DNA from: Micromonospora sp. C95
Lineage (GTDB): Bacteria; Actinomycetota; Actinomycetes; Mycobacteriales; Micromonosporaceae
Reading direction: 5' to 3'
Length of the DNA: 64,000 bases
Assembly (NCBI RefSeq): GCF_018070465.1
Contig: NZ_JAGPXT010000024.1
Span: 1-64,000 of the forward strand
Made by a program: the position numbers and the translations under genes. Positions 21,228 through 27,583 of the stretch are shown one piece after another (positions within the stretch are counted from its first letter, which is position 1; every line of letters begins with the position of its first letter). The notes under the pieces were generated by a model, which was not told the origin of the DNA, ran no database searches, and saw only the letters and a list, made by a program, of their open reading frames with translations.

Positions 21228-22508
21228 TCAGCTGGCCGACTCGGCGGCGACGGGCTTCTCGGCGCCCTCCGCCTTGGCGTCCTCCGTCTTCGTGGCCTCG
21301 ACCTTGGCGACCACCGCGTCGGCCACACCCGGCACCAGACCGGCGAGGCCGGCGAGGCTGGAGCGGATCTGGACGAGCTGGGCGGTGACGGCATCCTTCT
21401 GCCGGGTGAGGTCCTCGACCTCGCGGCCGGCCGCCTGGGTGGTCAGCTCGGCCTCGGTGCGGGCCTCGCTGAGCAGGCGCTGCGACTCGGCGCGCGCCTC
21501 GTTGAGCGTCCGCTCGGCCAGGGCCTTGGCCTTCTCCACCGTCTCGGTGGCGTTGCGCTCCGACTCGACCCGGCGGGCCTCGGCGCGCTGCTCGATCTCC
21601 TTGGCCCGGTCCTGAGCGGCGCGGGCCCGCTGCTCGGCCTCGTTGACCAGCTTCTGGGTCTGCGCGACCTGGGCGGCGTGCCGCTCCGACTCCTCGCGCT
21701 CGGCCTTCTCCCGGCGCTCCGCGAGCTGCAACTCCAGGGCCTGGAGATCCTTGTCGCGCTTGTCGCGGGCGTCGGTGAGCAGCTTGGTCGCCTCGGCGCG
21801 CTTCTCCTCGGCCTCGCGGGCGGCCTTGGCCCGCTGCTGGGTGATCTCGCGCTCGGCGGTGGCCCGCAGGGTGGCCACCTCGCGTTCCACGGTGGACTTC
21901 AGCTCGGCGACCTCGTGGGCGGTCACCGTACGCAGCTGCTTGGTCTCCCGATCCGCGTCGGCGCGCAGCGTGTCGGCCTCGCGTCGGGCCTGGACGCGCA
22001 CCTCGGCGGCCTCGCGCTCGGCGGCGGTACGGAGGTTGCCCGCCTCCCGCTCGGCGGTCGCCTTCATGGCCGCGGCCTCGGCCCGGGCCTTGTCGGTGAT
22101 CTCCCGCGCTTCGAGGCGGGCGGCGGAGAGGATGCCCTCCGACTCGCGCTTGGCCTCGTTGCGGTGATCGTTGGCCTGCTCCTCGGCGAGCCGGAGGATC
22201 TGCTCGACCCGGGTGCCGAGCCCGGACAGCGTGGGCCGGCTGTTCTCCTCCAGCTGCTTGCTGGTGTCGGTCAGCTTCTGCTCAAGGGCGGTGAGTCGCT
22301 GCTCGGACTGCCGGAGCCGGCGCTGTGCGTCGTTGAGCGCCTGCTCGGCGTCGGCGCGGTCCTTGTTGGCCTGGCTCAGTGCGGCGTTGAGCCGGCCGAT
22401 GAAGTCGTCGACCTGACCGGTGTTGTATCCGCGCAGGCCAACCGTGAAATCTGGCTGCGAGTTCGCGTTATCGAAGAACGCGAGAGGGGAGGACTGCTGC
22501 TGGGGCAT
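21228..22508 (-). CDS. FilP-like DivIVA-domain coiled-coil protein
   Basis: 426 residues. Residues 18-45 (PDFTVGLRGYNTGQVDDFIGR) resemble the DivIVA-type start of FilP; VEQILRLAEEQANDHRNEAKRE near residue 105 matches the related stretch RVEQILALAEEQAEDII of the scy-like neighbour. Residues 60-390 are almost continuous coiled coil rich in Arg, Glu and Ala (AEREAGNLRTAAEREAAEVR). The tail is acidic/Ala-rich. FilP of Streptomyces forms intermediate-filament-like networks for hyphal rigidity. No clear ribosome-binding site precedes ATG 22508. Confidence 0.8.
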   Translation of the reverse strand: MPQQQSSPLAFFDNANSQPDFTVGLRGYNTGQVDDFIGRLNAALSQANKDRADAEQALNDAQRRLRQSEQRLTALEQKLTDTSKQLEENSRPTLSGLGTRVEQILRLAEEQANDHRNEAKRESEGILSAARLEAREITDKARAEAAAMKATAEREAGNLRTAAEREAAEVRVQARREADTLRADADRETKQLRTVTAHEVAELKSTVEREVATLRATAEREITQQRAKAAREAEEKRAEATKLLTDARDKRDKDLQALELQLAERREKAEREESERHAAQVAQTQKLVNEAEQRARAAQDRAKEIEQRAEARRVESERNATETVEKAKALAERTLNEARAESQRLLSEARTEAELTTQAAGREVEDLTRQKDAVTAQLVQIRSSLAGLAGLVPGVADAVVAKVEATKTEDAKAEGAEKPVAAESAS

Positions 22509-22666
22509 TGGGACATACTGGCAGACTCCCCGGGGTGCTTCGCAAGAGCGTGCCGCCCTTTGCCGTCCGCATTACATGGTCAACTCCGGTCGGCGGTCGA
22601 CCACCGGGGCGACAGGGGATCTTGCCAGCTCCGGGGCGAGCCGGATGGCACCGAGCGTGACGTGGA

Positions 22667-22700
22667 AAAGGGCCGTGGCGGGATCGCGCACGGCCCCTTT
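22667..22700 (-). terminator. Intrinsic-type terminator downstream of ccr
   Basis: GGGCCGTG (22670-22677) pairs with CACGGCCC (22689-22696); A/T runs flank the stem (aaaa on one side, ctttg on the other). Reading leftward after ccr the stem is followed by CCCTTTTCC. No gene lies in 22509-22798. Confidence 0.65.
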
Positions 22701-22798
22701 GTTTCCGCGTCGCTGTGGTCCACGAATGGGCGTCAGGCCGGCCGTGTGGAAAGCCAATCGGCGGTCACCGAATGGCCACCGGCACCTCGGCCGTCAGG

Positions 22799-24154
22799 TC
22801 AGCGCCCCCGGAACCGGTTGATGGCCTCGAAGTGGCGGGCGCGTAGCTCGGGGTCGCGTACGCCGAGTCCGTCCGCCGGGGCCAGACAGCGCACGCCGAC
22901 CTTGCCCTGGTGGGCGTTGCGGTGCACCTCGTACGCGGCCTGGCCGGTCCGCTCCAGCGGGTACGTCCTCGACACGGTGGGGTGAATCGTCCCCAGCGCC
23001 ACCAACCGGTTGGCCTCCCACGCCTCCCGATAGTTGGCGAAGTGGCTGCCCACGATGCGCTTGAGGTGCATCCAGAGGTAGCGGTTGTCGTACTGGTGCC
23101 GGAAGCCGCTGGTGGAGGCGCAGGTGACGACGGTGCCACCGCGCTTGGCGACGTAGACGCTGGCACCGAAGGTCTCCCGGCCCGGGTGCTCGAGGACGAT
23201 GTCCGGGTCCTCGCCGCCGGTGAGTTCCCGGATCCGCTCGCCGAAGCGGCGCCACTCGTCCGGATTCTGGGTCTCCTCGTCCGACCAGAACCGGAAGCCC
23301 TCGGCGGAGCGGTCGATGACCAGTTCGGCACCCATCCGCCGGCACAGCTCCGCCTTCTCCGGCGAGGAGACGACGCAGACCGGGATGGCACCACCGTTGA
23401 GCGCCAGCTGGGTGGCGTACCCGCCCAGCCCACCCGAGGCGCCCCAGATCAGCACCACGTCACCCTGCTTCATGTTCGCGCCGTGGTGCGACACCAACTG
23501 CCGGTACGCGGTCGAGTTGACCAGCCCGGGGCTGGCCGCCTCCTCCCAGCTCAGGTGCGCCGGCTTGGGCATCAGCTGGTTGGCCTTGACCACGGCCAGC
23601 TCGGCCAGGCCCCCGAAGTTGGTCTCGAACCCCCAGATCCGCTGCTGCGGGTCGAGCATCGTGTCGTCGTGACCGGCCGCGTCCTCCAACTCGACCGACA
23701 GGCAGTGGGCCACCACCTCGTCGCCCGGACGCCAGCGGCTCACCCCGGCACCGACCCGGAGCACCACCCCCGCCGCGTCGGAGCCGACCACGTGGTACGG
23801 CAGGTCATGCCGCCGGGCCAGCTCGGAGGTACGGCCGTAGCGGGTGAGGAACCTGAAGGTGGACACCGGCTCGAAGATGCTGGTCCAGACGGTGTTGTAG
23901 TTGATGGCGCTGGCCATCACCGCGACAAGCGCCTCGCCCGGGCCGAGCTCCGGCGTCGGCACCTCCTGCAGGTGCAGGGCCTTGCGCGGATCCTTGTCCC
24001 GGGTGGCCATGCCGTCGAACATCCCGGTCTCCTCGGCCCGGACGACCACGCCCCGGTAGCTCTCCGGTACCGGCAGCCCGGCGACGCCGGCAAGTGCGCG
24101 GGCCGGATCGGTCGACCCTTCCGCGGCCATGACGGCTTCAAGAACGTCCTGCAC
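22799..24154 (-). CDS. ccr: Crotonyl-CoA carboxylase/reductase
   Basis: 451 residues, full length. It reductively carboxylates crotonyl-CoA with CO2 and NADPH to (2S)-ethylmalonyl-CoA, the key step of the ethylmalonyl-CoA pathway and a source of polyketide extender units. MDR fold: residues with SAINYNTVW (the Asn of the CO2 site), GSDAAGVV, RIWGFETNFGGLAEL (Phe-Glu pair of the CO2 pocket), VLIWGASGGLGGYATQLAL (NADPH site) and VGSHFANYREAWEANRLV. These CO2-site residues are known from Kitasatospora setae Ccr. GTG 24154 is preceded by GGAGGT at 4-5 nt. The promoter contains the shared operator exactly between its -35 and -10 boxes. Confidence 0.95.
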   Translation of the reverse strand: MQDVLEAVMAAEGSTDPARALAGVAGLPVPESYRGVVVRAEETGMFDGMATRDKDPRKALHLQEVPTPELGPGEALVAVMASAINYNTVWTSIFEPVSTFRFLTRYGRTSELARRHDLPYHVVGSDAAGVVLRVGAGVSRWRPGDEVVAHCLSVELEDAAGHDDTMLDPQQRIWGFETNFGGLAELAVVKANQLMPKPAHLSWEEAASPGLVNSTAYRQLVSHHGANMKQGDVVLIWGASGGLGGYATQLALNGGAIPVCVVSSPEKAELCRRMGAELVIDRSAEGFRFWSDEETQNPDEWRRFGERIRELTGGEDPDIVLEHPGRETFGASVYVAKRGGTVVTCASTSGFRHQYDNRYLWMHLKRIVGSHFANYREAWEANRLVALGTIHPTVSRTYPLERTGQAAYEVHRNAHQGKVGVRCLAPADGLGVRDPELRARHFEAINRFRGR

Positions 24155-24197
24155 GGTGACCTCCGGTTCTCGCCGCGCCAACTACCTGTGAGGCCGG

Positions 24198-24226
24198 AGG
24201 TTACTGAACGGTAGCTAAGGCTGGAA
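24198..24226 (-). promoter_or_regulatory. ccr promoter with shared operator (copy 4)
   Basis: On the minus strand: TTCCAG (24226-24221), then CCTTAGCTACCGTTCAG (24220-24204), then TAACCT (24203-24198). The operator, 15 of 17 identical to the copy before hbd, fills the 17-nt spacer between -35-like and -10-like hexamers. A transcript would start near 24191, leaving a short leader with the ribosome-binding site. Confidence 0.6.
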
Positions 24227-24252
24227 GCCTCCTGTGAAAAAGTGCATCGGGT

Positions 24253-24726
24253 TCAGTGGGACGCGGCCGGTTGCACCAGCTCGATCAGCACGCCGCCGGC
24301 GTCCTTCGGGTGCACGAAGTTGATCCGAGAGTCGGCGGTGCCGCGCTTCGGGGTCTCGTAGAGCAGCCGCACGCCACGCTCGCGCAGCGCCGCGCAGGCC
24401 GCGTCGATGTCGACCACCGTGTATGCCACCTGCTGCACACCCGGGCCGTTGCGGTCCAGGAACTTCGCGATCGTCGACTGCGGGGTCAGCGGTGCGAGCA
24501 GTTGCACGCAACCGCCCTCGGTGCTCGGCCCGACCGTCAACATCGCCTCCCGGACACCCTGCTCGGTGTTGGTCTCGGTGTGCACGCAGCGCATGCCGAA
24601 CGTGCGCTGGTAGAAGTCGATTGCGACGTCGAGGTCGGGCACCGCGATCCCGACATGGTCGATACGGCGCAGCCCGATGTCTGTGACATAGTCGGCAGCG
24701 GGCTCGGCGGGGGAGTTCTCTGGCAT
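24253..24726 (-). CDS. mce: Methylmalonyl/ethylmalonyl-CoA epimerase
   Basis: 157 residues, two VOC modules. It interconverts the R and S forms at C2 of methylmalonyl-CoA and ethylmalonyl-CoA, needed between Ccr (2S product) and Ecm (2R substrate). IDHVGIAVPDL gives His24, GCVQLLAPL Gln75 and GGVLIELVQPA Glu149; these correspond to ligands His12, Gln65 and Glu141 of the Propionibacterium enzyme. The fourth ligand, His91, is replaced by Gln99 in GVQQVAYTV. RINFVHPKDAGG is a strong family motif. ATG 24726 was chosen because AAGACT lies 6 nt upstream (leaderless) and because the extra seven residues from ATG 24747 look non-conserved. Gene order mce-thiolase-meaB matches Streptomyces. Confidence 0.88.
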   Translation of the reverse strand: MPENSPAEPAADYVTDIGLRRIDHVGIAVPDLDVAIDFYQRTFGMRCVHTETNTEQGVREAMLTVGPSTEGGCVQLLAPLTPQSTIAKFLDRNGPGVQQVAYTVVDIDAACAALRERGVRLLYETPKRGTADSRINFVHPKDAGGVLIELVQPAASH

Positions 24727-24736
24727 GACGTTAGTC

Positions 24737-24764
24737 TTGCCGAACATTCGTTAAGGCGTACAGT
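24737..24764 (+). promoter_or_regulatory. Thiolase promoter with shared operator (copy 5), divergent from mce
   Basis: TTGCCG (24737-24742) and TACAGT (24759-24764) form a -35/-10 pair with 16-nt spacing toward the thiolase gene. The shared motif (reverse strand CCTTAACGAATGTTCGG, 24756-24740; 12 of 17 matches) lies between them and 14 nt upstream of the mce start, so one bound protein could control both directions. Confidence 0.55.
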
Positions 24765-24787
24765 GCGGCACCCCCTCGGAGGCAGGT

Positions 24788-25987
24788 ATGGCTTCGGTGA
24801 TCGTCAGCGGCGCGCGGACCCCGATGGGGCGCCTGCTGGGCAACCTCAAGGACCTACCGGCGACCAAACTCGGCGGCATCGCCATCTCCGCCGCGCTCGA
24901 ACGGGCGGGAGTCGCAGCCGACCAGGTGCAGTACGTGATCATGGGCCAGGTGCTCCAGGCCGGCACCGGGCAGATCCCCGCCCGGCAGGCGGCCGTCGAG
25001 GCGGGCATCCCGATGTCCGTACCGGCCCTGACGATCAACAAGGTCTGTCTCTCCGGGCTCGACGCGATCGCCCTGGCCGACCAGCTGATCCGGGCCGGTG
25101 AGTTCGACATCGTGGTGGCCGGCGGCATGGAGTCGATGACGAACGCCCCGCACCTGCTGCTCGGCCAGCGGGCTGGCTACAAGTACGGCGACGTGACGCT
25201 CAAGGACCACATGGCGCTCGACGGGCTGACCGACGCCTGGGACTGCTGCGCGATGGGGGAGTCCACCGAGCGGCACGGCAGCACCCGGGGCATCACCCGC
25301 CAGGAGCAGGACGAGTTCGCGGCCGGCAGCCACCAGCGGGCCGCCGCCGCGCAGAAGAACGGCCACTTCGCCGAGGAGATCACCCCGGTGGTCATCCCGC
25401 AGCGCAAGGGTGACCCGCTGGTGATCAGTGAGGACGAGGGCATCCGGCCGGACACCACCGCCGAGTCCCTGGCCAAGCTCCGTCCGGCGTTCACCTCCGA
25501 CGGCACCATCACCGCCGGCAGTTCCTCGCCGATCTCCGACGGTGCCGCGGCCGTGGTGGTGATGAGCAAGGCGAAAGCCAAGGAGCTGGGCCTGGCCTGG
25601 CTGGCCGAGGTGGGAGCGCACGGCAACGTGGCGGGCCCGGACAACTCCCTGCACTCGCAGCCGTCGAACGCCATCCAGCACGCCCTGCGCAAGGGCGGCC
25701 TGGCCATCTCCGACCTCGACCTGATCGAGATCAACGAGGCGTTCGCCCAGGTCGGTATCCAGTCGATCCGCGACCTCGGGATCAGCCCGGACCAGGTAAA
25801 CGTCAACGGCGGCGCGATCGCGCTCGGCCACCCGATCGGCATGTCCGGCGCCCGGCTGGTGCTCACCCTCGCACTGGAACTCAAGCGGCGTGGCGGCGGC
25901 ACCGGCGCGGCCGCGCTGTGCGGCGGCGGGGGCCAGGGTGACGCGCTGATCATCCACGTTCCCGACCCCAGCGAAACCGATCTGTGA
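24788..25987 (+). CDS. Acetyl-CoA C-acetyltransferase (biosynthetic thiolase)
   Basis: 399 residues. It condenses two acetyl-CoA to acetoacetyl-CoA. The acyl-accepting Cys is in INKVCLSGLDAIALA, the His in GGAIALGHPIGMSGAR and the second Cys in AALCGGGGQGDALI. MESMTNAPHLL and ITRQEQDEFAAGSHQ are typical of the PhaA/AtoB group. GGAGG sits 5 nt before ATG 24788. It forms a two-gene operon with meaB, whose GTG overlaps the thiolase stop (GTGA). It feeds the dehydrogenase and Ccr steps. Confidence 0.93.
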   Translation: MASVIVSGARTPMGRLLGNLKDLPATKLGGIAISAALERAGVAADQVQYVIMGQVLQAGTGQIPARQAAVEAGIPMSVPALTINKVCLSGLDAIALADQLIRAGEFDIVVAGGMESMTNAPHLLLGQRAGYKYGDVTLKDHMALDGLTDAWDCCAMGESTERHGSTRGITRQEQDEFAAGSHQRAAAAQKNGHFAEEITPVVIPQRKGDPLVISEDEGIRPDTTAESLAKLRPAFTSDGTITAGSSSPISDGAAAVVVMSKAKAKELGLAWLAEVGAHGNVAGPDNSLHSQPSNAIQHALRKGGLAISDLDLIEINEAFAQVGIQSIRDLGISPDQVNVNGGAIALGHPIGMSGARLVLTLALELKRRGGGTGAAALCGGGGQGDALIIHVPDPSETDL

Positions 25988-26988
25988 GCGAGTCGAACAC
26001 CCGCGTCCCGGCGGCGGCCACCGGCTCGGTGCGCCGCAGCCGGGACGTACCGATGCTGGTCGGACGGGCCCGCGACGGTGACCCCCGCGCGGTCGCCCGG
26101 CTGATCACCCTGGTCGAGTCGGGCGACGAGACCGTGCCGGCCATCGCCGCGGCGCTCGCCCCGTACGCCGGACGGGCCCAGGTGGTCGGCCTGACCGGCT
26201 CGCCCGGGGTGGGCAAGTCCACCACCACGAACGAGTTGGTCCGGGCCCTGCGGGCCCACGGTCACCGGGTGGGGGTGCTGGCCATCGACCCGTCCAGCCC
26301 GTTCACCGGCGGTGCGATCCTCGGTGACCGGGTGCGGATGCAGGACCATGCCACCGACCCGGGCGTCTACATCCGCTCGATGTCCAGCCGGGGGCACCTC
26401 GGTGGTCTGTCGGCGGCCACCCCGCAGGCGGTGCGGGTGCTGGAGGGCGCCGGTTGCGACGTGGTGCTCGTGGAGACCGTCGGGGTCGGTCAGGCGGAGG
26501 TCGAGGTGGCCTCCCTGGCCGACACCACGCTGGTGCTGCTCGCGCCGGGGATGGGCGACGCGATCCAGGCGGTGAAGGCCGGCATCCTGGAGATCGCCGA
26601 CGTCTTCGTGGTCAACAAGGCCGACCGGGACGGCGCCGACGCCACGGTCCGGGACATCCAGGGCATGATCGCCCTGGGCGAGCGCGGGCCGGGTCAGTGG
26701 CGTCCACAGGTGGTGCGGACGATCGCCGCGCGTGCTGAGGGCATCGACGACGTGGTGGCCGCGATCGACAAGCACCGCGCCTGGCTTGTCGAGCACGACG
26801 AACTGCGGCGGCGGCGCGAGGCGCGGGCCGCCGCCGAGGTCGAGGCGATCGCGCTGGGCGTGCTCCGCGCCCGGATCGGCTCCCTTCGCGACGGTACGCA
26901 GCTGCCGGCGCTCGCCGCCGAGGTGGCGGCCGGTGCCACCGATCCGTACGCGGCAGCCGAGGCGTTGCTCGCTCAGCTCTCCGGGTAA
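25984..26988 (+). CDS. meaB: MeaB-type GTPase chaperone of B12-dependent acyl-CoA mutase
   Basis: 334 residues. It loads and protects adenosylcobalamin in acyl-CoA mutases. VVGLTGSPGVGKSTTTNELV is the P-loop, LAIDPSSPFTGGAILGDRVR the switch I-type region conserved in MeaB/ArgK, ETVGVGQAEVEV the switch III/Walker B region and VVNKADRDG the base-specificity motif. SMSSRGHLGGLS is also family-specific. It is co-translated with the thiolase; the likely clients are Ecm (6555), IcmA (27584) and a methylmalonyl-CoA mutase elsewhere. Confidence 0.93.
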   Translation: MSESNTRVPAAATGSVRRSRDVPMLVGRARDGDPRAVARLITLVESGDETVPAIAAALAPYAGRAQVVGLTGSPGVGKSTTTNELVRALRAHGHRVGVLAIDPSSPFTGGAILGDRVRMQDHATDPGVYIRSMSSRGHLGGLSAATPQAVRVLEGAGCDVVLVETVGVGQAEVEVASLADTTLVLLAPGMGDAIQAVKAGILEIADVFVVNKADRDGADATVRDIQGMIALGERGPGQWRPQVVRTIAARAEGIDDVVAAIDKHRAWLVEHDELRRRREARAAAEVEAIALGVLRARIGSLRDGTQLPALAAEVAAGATDPYAAAEALLAQLSG

Positions 26989-27018
26989 CCGCGTCCACTG
27001 CGGACCGCCGGAGACGGT

Positions 27019-27024
27019 TAGGCT
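27019..27024 (+). promoter_or_regulatory. -10 hexamer TAGGCT upstream of Asp23-family gene
   Basis: TAGGCT, identical to the hexamers before pduO and the glutamate dehydrogenase gene. The transcript would begin near 27031, 43 nt before the ATG. Confidence 0.35.
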
Positions 27025-27073
27025 CGCACCGCCGCGCGGTTGCGCGGAAGCCGCGACGGCCGCTGGGGGACGC

Positions 27074-27478
27074 ATGGATCACGAGATGACGCAGGAGTTG
27101 GCGATGACGCCGGACGCGGTCGCGGGCGGGCGTACCCACATCTCGGACGAGGTGGTGGAGAAGATCGCGGTGGCCGCGGCCAAGGCCGTGCCGGGCGTGG
27201 TCGAGCTGGGCGGCGACATCGCCCGGTTCTTCAACGCGGTGCTGGACCGGGTCGGGCTCGACCAGGTCGGCGACGCGCGGCGGGGGTGTTCGGCGCACGT
27301 GACGAACGGCGGCGCCGTGATCAACCTGGTGATCGTGACCGACGCCGGGCACCCGGTACCCGAGGTGACCACCGCGGTGCGGGTCGAGGTGACCAGGGCG
27401 GTCGAGGCGTACGGACTGCGGGTCGACGAGATCAACATCCGGGTGGACGACGTGGCCATCGACGGCCCCGTCGGCTGA
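27074..27478 (+). CDS. Asp23/Gls24 family envelope stress protein
   Basis: 134 residues. The core GGRTHISDEVVEKIAVAAAKAVPGV, then a GGAVINLVIVTDAGHPVPEV segment and VRVEVTRAVEAYGLRVDEINIRVDDV, matches the Asp23/Gls24 (Amaf) fold. Such proteins associate with the cell envelope in Firmicutes; in actinobacteria the role is unclear. ATG 27074 is closest to a GGGGGA site; in-frame ATGs at 27086 and 27104 are possible. Confidence 0.82.
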   Translation: MDHEMTQELAMTPDAVAGGRTHISDEVVEKIAVAAAKAVPGVVELGGDIARFFNAVLDRVGLDQVGDARRGCSAHVTNGGAVINLVIVTDAGHPVPEVTTAVRVEVTRAVEAYGLRVDEINIRVDDVAIDGPVG

Positions 27479-27495
27479 GTTCGCGCAGCTCAGGT

Positions 27496-27547
27496 TACCG
27501 GCCGGTACGCACTACCTGATCGATCGTTCAGGTAAGGGCTCTACACT
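27496..27547 (+). promoter_or_regulatory. icmA control region: palindromes, shared operator (copy 6), -10 box
   Basis: TACCGGCCGGTA (27496-27507) is a perfect palindrome. TACCTGA (27513-27519) and TCAGGTA (27528-27534) form an inverted repeat with 8 nt between; the shared motif CCTGATCGATCGTTCAG (27515-27531, 14 of 17 matches) lies inside and is the most symmetric copy. TACACT at 27542-27547 is a plausible -10, 10 nt after the motif as in front of hbd. Confidence 0.6.
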
Positions 27548-27583
27548 CGACGTGCAGTCGAGGACTCGAGGAGGAGCCCGGGG

